Shown here piece by piece: positions 1-7,120 of a DNA stretch of 8,220 nucleotides. Each line of letters begins with the position of its first letter. Position 1 is the stretch's first letter. The notes beneath the pieces were generated by a model. The model was not told the DNA's origin and did no database searches. It was given only the letters and a program-made list of their open reading frames with translations. The position numbers and the translations under genes were made by a program. This stretch comes from Candidatus Thalassarchaeaceae archaeon (lineage in GTDB: Archaea; Thermoplasmatota; Poseidoniia; Poseidoniales; Thalassarchaeaceae), in the NCBI GenBank assembly GCA_029250565.1, contig JAQXFA010000070.1, positions 1 through 8,220 on the forward strand. The letters are read 5' to 3'.

Positions 1-886
1 ACTCCGTGGATTCTATACTATAGGACCTGTTTGTATTCGTATTCAAGATTCGTTCGGACTATTCCACAAAGAAAAGGAATTGCACGTCTATGATGACTTC
101 CTTGTATTCCCTAAGACCGAGGATCTAAAGGACGCATTTGTCAAGAGTAAAGTGCCAAAGATTTTCACTGGCGCAGTTAACATTCGCCAGCCAGGACCTG
201 GTTCTGAATTCTACAACCTGCGTGAATACATTGCTGGCGACCCTATGAAATCGATCAACTGGGCTGCTTATGGTAGAACAGGGAAATTGATGGTGAACGA
301 GCGTGAACGTGATGCAGTGAGCGATATCATTCTGATTCTAGATAGTCGAGCTGTCGCTGAAACCGGACCAGTTAGTAGGAACTCCTTGGTCTACGGGACT
401 CGTGCTGCCGCTTCATTGGCATCCTTCTTCCTATCAAGAAGAGATTCTGTCGGTCTAGTTTCATACGCTGATGAAATTGTCAGCGTTGACCGCGACACAG
501 GAAAGAAGCAACTGTATGTTATTCTAACAAAATTAGCAGGTGCTATGGCAAGAGGTTCCACACCATTGCAAGTGGTAACTAACCGTATTCTCCCTCATAT
601 TAACAAAGGAAGTCCAATCATCATTCTATCATGTTTAGAAGATGATAGCACAATTGTCAATGCCGTACGTGACCTTCGAGCTCGTGATTTCGATACAACA
701 ATTCTCACACCTTCAAGCCTTGAGTTTGAATTCGATGCCCGACGCCTTGATAGAACCGGTTACGAAGTTCTCAAGACTGAGCGTGATATTCTCATCAGCG
801 AGTTACGTGGCCTCGGTGCTTTCGTTATGGACTGGGAGCCCGATATGCTGCTCTCTACCGCTCTAGCAGGAGCAAGGGGATTCTAG
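1..886 (+). CDS. DUF58 domain protein, 5'-truncated by window edge
   Basis: The reading frame is open from base 2, so the gene starts before the window; a TTG at 80 is an internal codon. About 294 residues are visible. The first codons read RGFYTIGP then DSFGLF, the usual DUF58 lead-in. Some 65 residues later comes the hallmark block YNLREYIAGDPMKSINWAAY followed by GRTGKLMVNE. This is the DUF58 core (R-x-Y-x-x-GD-x-x-x-x-I-x-W). Next is a vWA-like segment, DIILILDSR, in which the metal-binding DxSxS motif is degenerate. Members of this family usually sit beside MoxR AAA+ ATPases and transglutaminase or vWA membrane proteins, and are thought to act in envelope or complex-assembly processes; their biochemistry is poorly known. 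The following membrane-protein gene begins 9 bp downstream, so the two are probably co-transcribed. The N-terminal part, probably with membrane segments, lies outside the window. Family assignment is firm; function is not. Confidence 0.88.
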   Translation, partial: LRGFYTIGPVCIRIQDSFGLFHKEKELHVYDDFLVFPKTEDLKDAFVKSKVPKIFTGAVNIRQPGPGSEFYNLREYIAGDPMKSINWAAYGRTGKLMVNERERDAVSDIILILDSRAVAETGPVSRNSLVYGTRAAASLASFFLSRRDSVGLVSYADEIVSVDRDTGKKQLYVILTKLAGAMARGSTPLQVVTNRILPHINKGSPIIILSCLEDDSTIVNAVRDLRARDFDTTILTPSSLEFEFDARRLDRTGYEVLKTERDILISELRGLGAFVMDWEPDMLLSTALAGARGF

Positions 887-895
887 GTGGTTTGA

Positions 896-1825
896 ATGGT
901 ACAGAAAGGAGTTAGTAGTGATACAAGCCACTTGTATGATGGAAAGGTGGTACGCTCATCTGCACCAAGTAGAAAAGCACTAGCAGCAAAGATGACAGGT
1001 GCATCTGCTGAAATCCCTAAGGACGCAATCCCTGAGGTTCATATCCCATCCTTCGTTGAAAGCCTATTTGGTGGACCTCTAGTTCCAAAAATGAAATTCC
1101 TTCCAGCTGACAAAATGGTTCAAACCTTGCAAATGGCATCTGGTGCAGTAATGATAATGCTGGGTGTTCTCACTTACATAGTCACACCAGTATCAGGAAC
1201 AGCATGGTTTTGGTTTGGAGAAACCATTGGAGTTGAAGTGCTTGGTTTGGCAATTCATTTGCTACTAGTACTAGGTGCGATTGGATGTGGATTCTGGGGG
1301 ATTATTTCGAGAGATTCAAGATTCCTGCTCATCTCATACGTATTGTTCATTATCGTGTCATTCCGGTTTGCAGCAAGTAAAGTAAGTTTTGAATGTCTTT
1401 CATCTGATGATGAACTACTGCTAAAGATTGCATTAGTCGCTTACGCTGTATTGTTAGTAATGTACATTGAATTGACCAATGGTGTGATTCGTTTTTCAAT
1501 GCTAGACACCAGTATTCGGACTGGTGAAGTATATGTGATGAATGTCAAGAAAGTTTTGACCAAGTATCACATTAGTCTAGTAATCACCCCGATAATTGCC
1601 GCAGTAGTTGCAATTACCACATTATTATTCAAAGATGTAATATCAGGTTTTGTGGGGTTATTTTCTGAAATTTCTGCTTTAAGGCTAGAAGAAAGTGTTG
1701 AACTAGAAAGTGTATATGGGGTTGCTTTGGGAACTATGATTGTATTCATGTTAGTTGCAATCGTGTTCGTTGCCGACATACCAGGCCGCTACCAAAAAAT
1801 GCGTGAAGGCGGCGCAGAAGAATAA
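896..1825 (+). CDS. Uncharacterised multi-spanning membrane protein linked to DUF58
   Basis: This 309-residue protein belongs to no family I recognise. The first 75 residues or so are polar and basic without a signal peptide and probably lie in the cytoplasm. Hydrophobic segments follow at about 78-98, 110-137, 141-160, 174-192, 225-246 and 273-293, suggesting about six membrane spans. A charged loop (193-224, ending VMNVKKVLTKYH) and an acidic stretch (258-272) separate the later spans. The tail is short and polar. The start is ATG at 896; an AGGTGG that overlaps the stop codon of the DUF58 gene sits 5 bases upstream, pointing to translational coupling. Position suggests it is the membrane partner of the DUF58 protein, as MoxR/DUF58 clusters commonly end with membrane proteins. 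That is inference from neighbourhood only; I see no catalytic motif. Confidence 0.75.
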   Translation: MVQKGVSSDTSHLYDGKVVRSSAPSRKALAAKMTGASAEIPKDAIPEVHIPSFVESLFGGPLVPKMKFLPADKMVQTLQMASGAVMIMLGVLTYIVTPVSGTAWFWFGETIGVEVLGLAIHLLLVLGAIGCGFWGIISRDSRFLLISYVLFIIVSFRFAASKVSFECLSSDDELLLKIALVAYAVLLVMYIELTNGVIRFSMLDTSIRTGEVYVMNVKKVLTKYHISLVITPIIAAVVAITTLLFKDVISGFVGLFSEISALRLEESVELESVYGVALGTMIVFMLVAIVFVADIPGRYQKMREGGAEE

Positions 1826-1833
1826 CTGATTAA

Positions 1834-1850
1834 TTCTCATGGGATGAGAA
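1834..1850. terminator. Stem-loop at convergent gene junction, possible bidirectional terminator
   Basis: TTCTCAT and ATGAGAA form a perfect 7-bp inverted repeat around GGG. It lies across the stop codon of the - strand aspartate kinase gene and begins 8 bases after the stop of the + strand membrane-protein gene. On the + strand a run of five T follows at 1859-1863. On the - strand only a loosely T-rich stretch follows. Archaeal termination depends mainly on T tracts and not on hairpins, so the role is uncertain. Confidence 0.35.
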
Positions 1851-3171
1851 GATCAAAGTTTTTCGCAATTGAAATCAATGCTTCTTGAGTCTGTTCATCT
1901 GAAACCGTATAATGCAATGCATGGTCTCTTTTCCCTTCATCTAAAGAAGTCAGTTTCAAATCAGATTGGCGGGTGAATTCTTCAATCTCAGAACTAATTG
2001 AAAAATTATTTCCTATTGACTCACCAACAAGGCAGAGAATTGAAATTGCGTCACCCTGATTTGGTGTTGGTAAAGCAGGACTTTCTGAAAGTAATCTCAT
2101 TGCACGAGATGATACTCTCTGTGAAACTAAAAACCGAGCCTCATTTGGTCTTGCGCGAAGTGACCAAACGCGGATACGGGAACGATCTAACAATATCGTA
2201 GCATCTGCAACAACCTTAGCAACTGACATCACTCCTGACAATCTCATTGTCAAAGGAACAAGATGTGGTAAACAGCCAACAGCACGTACTCTTGGTTCCC
2301 CAGTTGCTATTGAAGGCCCTATACAACTTCCAAAATCGCCCGGGTTATGCAAAGGTCTCAACCGCAAGGGTATTCCTTCTTTTCTAAGTGGTTCTACAGC
2401 AAAGGGGTGTAATACCGGTTCACTAAACAATGCTAACTCTTGAGCCTCAGTGTATGATAAATACGGTAGATTGCGAGAAGGTATTGCCCATCTAGGAGAT
2501 AGAGCCAGTACTCCCGATACATCTCTCCAAATGGTTACTTCTGATGCATTCAATACCGCTGCAAGAGAGGTTGCTGTCAAGTCTGAACCACCTCTTGCAA
2601 GAAGGGTCGGTTCCTCATCAAGCATGCCATACCATCCGGTTACTACTAACACAGATACATCAGGAATATTGAGCGATTTAATAGTTGAATCTATATCAAT
2701 AACAGATTCTCCTTTGACTTTGTGAATCTTGATTCCAAATTCCTCGGACCAGATTGGTTTACTATCAATTCCACAAGCACTAACTGCTGCAGAAACCGCT
2801 ACACTACTCATCTGCTCCCCAGCAATTTGTGCCCTGATTTTAGATATCTCTGATGAGTTTTCGCAGTAATCCAAAAGGGCTTCTGAAAGTGCTGCTAATG
2901 CATCGCGGAATTTCGAGTAATACGCATCATTAACCAATGTAGGTGATATTTCTAAATGCATCATTTCAATTGAAGCCACAAAAGCAGAAACCGATTCTCT
3001 ATCATTATGCTCCAATCTCTCAAGTATACGATCTGTAACTCCATGCAATGCTGAAACAACAACTACAGTTTTTTCCTGGGATGATTCTACTATTCTCTGA
3101 ACTACCGCTTCAAGGTCATTAGACTCTTTTAGACAAGAGCCACCGAATTTGAATATTTTCACTTCACTCAA
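1837..3171 (-). CDS. lysC: Aspartate kinase (aspartokinase), last gene of aro operon
   Basis: It phosphorylates L-aspartate to 4-phospho-L-aspartate with ATP, the first step toward aspartate semialdehyde. From a TTG start at 3171 the product has 444 residues. The amino-acid-kinase domain (about 1-285) shows KFGGS at 8-12, GVTD at 44-47, GEQMSS at 118-123, the ARGGSDLTA substrate-binding loop at 192-200, RDVSGV at 216-221, and LSYTEAQELALF with VLHPFAVEP at 238-261. The remaining 150 residues are long enough for two ACT domains but match the usual consensus poorly. The TTG start is chosen because AAGGAGGT lies 7 bases upstream; it overlaps the chorismate synthase gene by 8 bp. An in-frame ATG at 3210 would give 13 extra, unconserved residues. 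A GTG at 3162 is also possible but lies too far from the SD. Linkage to the aro genes fits the archaeal route, where aspartate semialdehyde feeds ADH synthase. Lysine, threonine and methionine synthesis could use it too. Confidence 0.9.
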   Translation of the reverse strand: MSEVKIFKFGGSCLKESNDLEAVVQRIVESSQEKTVVVVSALHGVTDRILERLEHNDRESVSAFVASIEMMHLEISPTLVNDAYYSKFRDALAALSEALLDYCENSSEISKIRAQIAGEQMSSVAVSAAVSACGIDSKPIWSEEFGIKIHKVKGESVIDIDSTIKSLNIPDVSVLVVTGWYGMLDEEPTLLARGGSDLTATSLAAVLNASEVTIWRDVSGVLALSPRWAIPSRNLPYLSYTEAQELALFSEPVLHPFAVEPLRKEGIPLRLRPLHNPGDFGSCIGPSIATGEPRVRAVGCLPHLVPLTMRLSGVMSVAKVVADATILLDRSRIRVWSLRARPNEARFLVSQRVSSRAMRLLSESPALPTPNQGDAISILCLVGESIGNNFSISSEIEEFTRQSDLKLTSLDEGKRDHALHYTVSDEQTQEALISIAKNFDLLIP

Positions 3172-4237
3172 TAGACCAACCTCCTTGAATAGATAGGTCT
3201 GACAAAACAAGACGTGCTGAAGATTCCACTACAGCCACTGCACGTGGAGCGATTACGGGATCATGTCTTCCGAGTACAATGAGTTCCTCTTCTTCACCCG
3301 ATACAAGATTGAGCGTGTTCTGTGATTGGGATATACTACTTGGTGGTTTGAAATGAACCATTACGAAAAGGTCTCCACCGGTGGCCATTCCCCCAAGGGC
3401 GCCATCAGCTCGTATTTCCTTGGGTTTTGGCCCTTCATCACCATTACTCCATGTGTCATTGTGTTCACTACCACGCATTTGACTGGCTTTAGTGCCACGA
3501 CCAAATTCGACTGCTCTTGCAGCAGGAATTGCCATCAGGGCTTTTGCTAATGCTGGTTCAATCCCATCATACCACGGTTGACCAAATCCTAAAGGGAGGC
3601 CTGAAATTCTCAATTCTACTGAACTTCCTATTGAATCTCGTTCTGACCGCATTTTCTCAACCAATGCCACCATTTCTCTTGCTGCTTCTTGGTCGCGGCA
3701 ACGTGTTCTTTCCCATTCTTCTCCTATGCCTGATGGAAGTGTCTCTATCCCTGCTGATACAACATCGCCGATAGAATGTACATGTGCTTCAACCTGCCAA
3801 TCTGAATTTTCTTCAATTGGTCTACAGAGATTAGCAGCAGCAACCAATCCGGCTGTAAGACGGGCACTATTTCCGCCACCGCCACGCAAGTCAGAATGTC
3901 CTTTGCTGCGAACTAATTCTGGTAGATCAGCATGCCCTGGGCGGGGATGATTTGGCAGAAATGAATAATCCGAAGACCGTGCATCTTTATTGGCAATTAC
4001 CAACAAAATAGGCCAGCCAGTAGTGAATCCTTCATTGACGCCACTGAGAATATGGCATTCATCATCTTCACGACGTTTGGAGGCTAAATGGCCACCAGGT
4101 CTCCTTCTAGACAAATCATCAGCAAGAGATTCCGCATCAATCTTGATTCCGGGGGGTATGCCTTCAACTAATGCACCGACTACCAAACCATGGCTTTCAC
4201 CAAACAGAGTTACAGCCAAAGTATCACCCAAACGCAT
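3164..4237 (-). CDS. aroC: Chorismate synthase
   Basis: It converts 5-enolpyruvylshikimate 3-phosphate to chorismate by 1,4-anti elimination of phosphate, using reduced FMN as cofactor; it is the last step of the shikimate pathway. The 357-residue product has normal family length and all three family signatures: GESHG with the catalytic-site His16 at 13-17, the GGGGNSARLTAG block at 119-130, and GRHDPVIAPRAVAVVES at 323-339. RRRPGG (44-49) and RPGHAD (99-104, with the second conserved histidine) are also in place, as is LGGMATGG (281-288) near the FMN/substrate site. The start is ATG at 4237, preceded by a GGAGGTGAT element. It lies 22 bp after shikimate kinase and overlaps aspartate kinase by 8 bp. 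Nothing shows whether it reduces its own flavin; the length fits the monofunctional type. Confidence 0.97.
   Translation of the reverse strand: MRLGDTLAVTLFGESHGLVVGALVEGIPPGIKIDAESLADDLSRRRPGGHLASKRREDDECHILSGVNEGFTTGWPILLVIANKDARSSDYSFLPNHPRPGHADLPELVRSKGHSDLRGGGGNSARLTAGLVAAANLCRPIEENSDWQVEAHVHSIGDVVSAGIETLPSGIGEEWERTRCRDQEAAREMVALVEKMRSERDSIGSSVELRISGLPLGFGQPWYDGIEPALAKALMAIPAARAVEFGRGTKASQMRGSEHNDTWSNGDEGPKPKEIRADGALGGMATGGDLFVMVHFKPPSSISQSQNTLNLVSGEEEELIVLGRHDPVIAPRAVAVVESSARLVLSDLSIQGGWSIE
3179..3186 (-). promoter_or_regulatory. Strong Shine-Dalgarno site that sets the aspartate kinase start
   Basis: The - strand reads AAGGAGGT here, inside the end of the chorismate synthase gene, followed by 7 bases and then TTG at 3171. 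The match to the 16S anti-SD and the spacing favour TTG over the upstream ATG at 3210, which would place this SD inside the coding region. Confidence 0.75.
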
Positions 4238-4246
4238 GGACAGGAT

Positions 4247-4255
4247 ATCACCTCC
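4247..4255 (-). promoter_or_regulatory. Near-perfect Shine-Dalgarno for chorismate synthase
   Basis: The - strand reads GGAGGTGAT, fully complementary to the conserved 16S rRNA 3' end (ATCACCTCC), 9 bases before the ATG at 4237. It sits in the 22-bp gap after the shikimate kinase stop and supports independent initiation on a polycistronic message. Confidence 0.8.
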
Positions 4256-4259
4256 TCAA

Positions 4260-5114
4260 CTATTCAACCCAGATATCAGTTACGACTGTTTTGTATCCGC
4301 GTTGCTCAGCAAGTTGGACAATTCTCCTCAAAGTTAATTCACTATGTACAGGGATTACGGCAGCAATCGCAGGTCCTGATCCTGATATACCAGCGCCTCT
4401 AGCACCCCATACTAACAAATCATTTGCTAATCTACGACCTTGAGCATCCCCTAATGCATTGGCTGAGGCCCTACCATTTTCAGTAAGAGCGACGAGAAGA
4501 GAACCTTGCTCCATTGCAGCGATTGCTTTCTCAAATTGTGGAGCCATCTGAGAAAATCTATCTGGATTCGGTAATAATTCACGTTCATCACGAGGAATTA
4601 TTAGAATTTTCCAGTCTTCAGGTTCAACAAATATGCCTTCTAACAACACGCCTTCAGCCGCTGGTAAATTTGGATTTACGATTTTCCATCCCGGTTCAAC
4701 AGCGGCCCACGAATCATCAACACTGCCAGTTAAGGACACACCTGCATCCAACTGAGCCCTAGATGCCAAATCAACAATGTCAGCATTTGACAATTCAATT
4801 TTCGTGGCATCCATCAAAGATCTGATAGCAGCGACTGCAATTGCTGCAGAACTTTTCAATCCTACACCCATTGGAACAGTACTACGTACTTGCCAAAAAA
4901 GTTCGTCAGCTGGTTTCTCTAAACCAGCCTCAACCCAAACAGCAACAACCGCGTCCAAGACACCATTGGGATCTTCAACTTCTTTACTGGGTTTATCATC
5001 TCTCAATCGTACTTTAGTTGACAAATTAACTCCGATTGAACAGCCATAGCCTGCGCCAAGAGCGTGAAGGAGACTAACCCCTCCATGACCTTCACCTTGA
5101 CCTATGACACCCAT
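4260..5114 (-). CDS. aroK: Archaeal shikimate kinase, GHMP superfamily
   Basis: It transfers phosphate from ATP to the 3-hydroxyl of shikimate. Unlike the bacterial AroK/AroL P-loop enzyme, this 284-residue protein is of the GHMP (galacto/homoserine/mevalonate kinase) type found in archaea. The GHMP ATP-binding motif is clear: VPMGVGLKSSAAIA at 80-93. A TGSVDDSWA block sits at 129-137, and the C-terminal glycine-rich motif GAGISGSGPAIAAV is at 240-253. The opening GQGEGHGGVSLLHALGAGYG is typical of the archaeal subfamily and separates it from homoserine kinase. The ATG at 5114 follows the stop codon of the DHQ synthase gene with no spacer, and a GGAGG lies 8 bases upstream inside that gene. 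Its place between DHQ synthase and chorismate synthase supports the assignment. Homoserine kinase is the main alternative given the aspartate kinase downstream, but the N-terminus argues against it. Confidence 0.93.
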   Translation of the reverse strand: MGVIGQGEGHGGVSLLHALGAGYGCSIGVNLSTKVRLRDDKPSKEVEDPNGVLDAVVAVWVEAGLEKPADELFWQVRSTVPMGVGLKSSAAIAVAAIRSLMDATKIELSNADIVDLASRAQLDAGVSLTGSVDDSWAAVEPGWKIVNPNLPAAEGVLLEGIFVEPEDWKILIIPRDERELLPNPDRFSQMAPQFEKAIAAMEQGSLLVALTENGRASANALGDAQGRRLANDLLVWGARGAGISGSGPAIAAVIPVHSELTLRRIVQLAEQRGYKTVVTDIWVE

Positions 5115-6158
5115 TCACTTTTCCTCCACATCTCCGCTGATTGCTTGGCCAATATGCCGTCCCGCTGTAGCGGTAGCACCGAGAATATTCATCCCCGCCT
5201 CAAGGTGCGTGACGGAGGCCGTCTTTTCAAGGTTTAACACAAGTCTAACTGTCTCAGCCTGTTGTAAGAACAGTTGACCCTCCCCATATTGTGTGCTGTT
5301 GAAACGAACCAAAAGAAGCGGTCTAGGCTCAATTTTCAAGCGCCCAACAGCCACCGCTCTTGAACTACTTGAGGAAACTACCAACACTTCATCCCCAGCC
5401 ACTAATTCTGAAAGGTATTTTGTTGAACCATCAGCCATGAGAATATACGAGTGAACCGGGCCTGCATTAATTCTGAAAGGACGAGGGGGCACAAATTGAG
5501 ATGACAATGTCTCACCATGTACTAGAACCAAAAGAGCGGCGCTAGAACCAACTAGTACACCTTCACCAATCTCAAGCATTTGCACTAAATCAACACAAAC
5601 GCGGTCCCCAACCCCACCAGTTTCTACACTTGTAACTTGTAATTTTACAAGTTCGGGTGATTCCATCATCAATATCGAACTCGATTCCTTGACATCTCCT
5701 GAATCTGATAATCGCTGAGTAGCAAGTTGTTGAGCAACTCTCCAAATACCCTCATCATCAGGAAGGATGAGGGCATCAACGCCTTTCTGTAGTGCAAAGG
5801 TAGCTCCTTGTAACTGGTCTGAGTTTGATATTGTAGCCGCGAGTTTCGTCGATGTTTGGTCAGCTGCTGCGACTAAATTTTCAAGTGGAATCATCTTCCA
5901 ATCAGGGCAGTCAATGAGCAACCAATCGGCCAAACCAACGAATTCTAATGCGGCCGCTTGGCCTTCATCGTTTTCAATTTGAATGAAAGCACCAATAGTT
6001 CGGCCATCACAATCAGTAACTGCACCATTATCAACCTGATACCTTCTAATTTCGCTTTCATCACTAGCCCAATTAGGGAAGGAATCTTCCTTTGTACTGA
6101 CCAAAGCGTCTGCAGGATGTTCCCCTACACCGTTTTTAGAAGAAAGCCATAATTCCAT
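5115..6158 (-). CDS. aroB': 3-dehydroquinate synthase II
   Basis: This archaeal enzyme performs NAD+-dependent oxidative deamination and cyclisation of 2-amino-3,7-dideoxy-D-threo-hept-6-ulosonate (ADH) to 3-dehydroquinate. It replaces the DAHP-based bacterial AroB and is unrelated to it. The 347-residue length is normal. The highly conserved C-terminal half is present: GGVGDRVCVDLVQMLEIGEG at 181-200, VLVGSSAALLVLVHGET at 201-217, PPRPFRINAGPVHSYIL at 224-240, KYLSELVAGDEVLVV at 247-261 and VGRLKIEPRPLLLV at 271-284. The N-terminal third (1-60) is more divergent, as is usual. A short serine run (SSSSSR, 262-267) replaces the usual turn. The ATG at 6158 is preceded by GAGGTG, which overlaps the stop of the ADH synthase gene; the gap is 9 bp. 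Direct linkage to ADH synthase and shikimate kinase makes the role secure. Confidence 0.96.
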   Translation of the reverse strand: MELWLSSKNGVGEHPADALVSTKEDSFPNWASDESEIRRYQVDNGAVTDCDGRTIGAFIQIENDEGQAAALEFVGLADWLLIDCPDWKMIPLENLVAAADQTSTKLAATISNSDQLQGATFALQKGVDALILPDDEGIWRVAQQLATQRLSDSGDVKESSSILMMESPELVKLQVTSVETGGVGDRVCVDLVQMLEIGEGVLVGSSAALLVLVHGETLSSQFVPPRPFRINAGPVHSYILMADGSTKYLSELVAGDEVLVVSSSSSRAVAVGRLKIEPRPLLLVRFNSTQYGEGQLFLQQAETVRLVLNLEKTASVTHLEAGMNILGATATAGRHIGQAISGDVEEK

Positions 6159-6167
6159 TAAAACACC

Positions 6168-7082
6168 TCAGTTATTACTGAATTTCCCCAGACTATCACG
6201 AAATGATTCCACTAAATCTTCTAAGTCGTCTGCTTCATCTAAATCAAATTTGAAGCGCCCATCAGCATCCCATGGAATCCCATGAACTACCTCAACAATC
6301 TCAGCGACTCTAGCCGCTGGATCAGAATCTGAGAAAATTTGTCTGCCCATACAAACCCCACCAGCCCCTGCAGCCATTGCAGCCCTAACAGTTCGTACAA
6401 CTGCTTTGAAGTCATTTTGTTTAGGGCCTCCTGATACCAACACTGGAATTGGGACTGATGATGTAACTTGTTGAAATGACTCAATTGAGCCTGTCCAAGG
6501 TACTTTGACAACATCACAGCCCAGTTCCCAACCAATCCTTGCTGCATGAGCAACAGCCTCCGTTTCATCTCCTTCTAAGACATTCAAGTTTGGACCGCGT
6601 GGGTAAATCATGCCCAAAAGAGGGACACCCAAAAAGTGACATTCGTCTGAAACAGATGCTAAAAACTCAAGCATTTCACCTTCATTTTCATTACCAAGAT
6701 TAACTTGAACACTCACACCAACTGCACCCCTCTCAAGAGCGGAAACGACCACATTGCTCGGCTCACCAGCTAATACTTTGAAATCAGATTTCACCCCTCC
6801 ATGTCTAGTAGATACTGATAGATGGAGAACCCAACCACCACGCCAGTTTTCTCTAGTATCGTATTGATGATGTGAAAGGGGCCCGCGATGTGAAAGAATG
6901 GCATCGGGCCCTCGACTTGATGTAAGAGCGCCAACCAACGAACCAACATCGCTTAGTCCTGGCACGGGCCAATCCGATGCCCCGTGGTCAATCGGTATCC
7001 AAACTCCTCTACCGGTTGGAAGTAACTGCTTGAGGCGTTCCTGTTTCAATTCATCAACTGTGATTTCTGACACTACTTGCAC
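6168..7082 (-). CDS. aroA': 2-amino-3,7-dideoxy-D-threo-hept-6-ulosonate (ADH) synthase
   Basis: It belongs to the class I aldolase (FbaB/DeoC-like TIM barrel) family. In archaea this enzyme joins 6-deoxy-5-ketofructose 1-phosphate with L-aspartate semialdehyde to make ADH, the first step of the archaeal aromatic pathway. Likely catalytic residues are visible: Asp32-His33 in WIPIDHG, Tyr160 in GMIYPRGP (proton donor), and Lys193 in DVVKVPWTGS (Schiff base). VLVSGGPK at 214-221 and AGAGGVCMGRQIF at 238-250 form the phosphate-binding part of the barrel. At 304 residues it carries an acidic C-terminal extension beyond the barrel (about 271-304). Plain fructose-bisphosphate aldolase cannot be excluded from motifs alone, but the adjoining DHQ synthase II gene decides it. 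The start is uncertain: GTG at 7082 or GTG at 7073. The latter has AAGGGGTG 6 bases upstream and would remove three residues. It is the first gene of the five-gene operon. Confidence 0.92.
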   Translation of the reverse strand: MQVVSEITVDELKQERLKQLLPTGRGVWIPIDHGASDWPVPGLSDVGSLVGALTSSRGPDAILSHRGPLSHHQYDTRENWRGGWVLHLSVSTRHGGVKSDFKVLAGEPSNVVVSALERGAVGVSVQVNLGNENEGEMLEFLASVSDECHFLGVPLLGMIYPRGPNLNVLEGDETEAVAHAARIGWELGCDVVKVPWTGSIESFQQVTSSVPIPVLVSGGPKQNDFKAVVRTVRAAMAAGAGGVCMGRQIFSDSDPAARVAEIVEVVHGIPWDADGRFKFDLDEADDLEDLVESFRDSLGKFSNN

Positions 7083-7087
7083 CCCTT

Positions 7088-7104
7088 CCGCCCCTACGGG
7101 GCGG
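7088..7104 (-). promoter_or_regulatory. GC-rich hairpin in the leader of the aro operon
   Basis: CCGCCCC and GGGGCGG form a perfect 7-bp inverted repeat around a 3-base loop. It stands out as strongly GC-rich against its AT-rich surroundings. In the - strand transcript it would fold just before the purine-rich AAGGGGTG and the GTG start codons of ADH synthase, so it could tune initiation. A role in control is inferred from position. Confidence 0.5.
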
Positions 7105-7120
7105 CAACTATGCTAAAGTC

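Noticed and set aside
80..82. TTG at 80 as the start of the DUF58 gene
   Set aside because: The frame continues upstream to the window edge with conserved DUF58 sequence (RGFYTIGP, DSFGLF), so the true start is outside.
2450..2725. Open frame of 91 codons on the + strand opposite aspartate kinase
   Set aside because: Lies antisense to the conserved kinase core, with no ribosome site or recognisable product.
3172..3210. ATG at 3210 as the aspartate kinase start
   Set aside because: It would give a 46-bp overlap with chorismate synthase and 13 extra residues, while a strong SD is correctly spaced for TTG at 3171.
3990..4443. Overlapping + strand open frames across the chorismate synthase/shikimate kinase junction
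   Set aside because: They are antisense shadows of two well-conserved genes; none has motif support.
6287..6568. Open frame of 93 codons on the - strand within the ADH synthase gene
   Set aside because: It is the shifted frame of a strongly conserved enzyme gene and its translation resembles no family; the ADH synthase frame explains this DNA.
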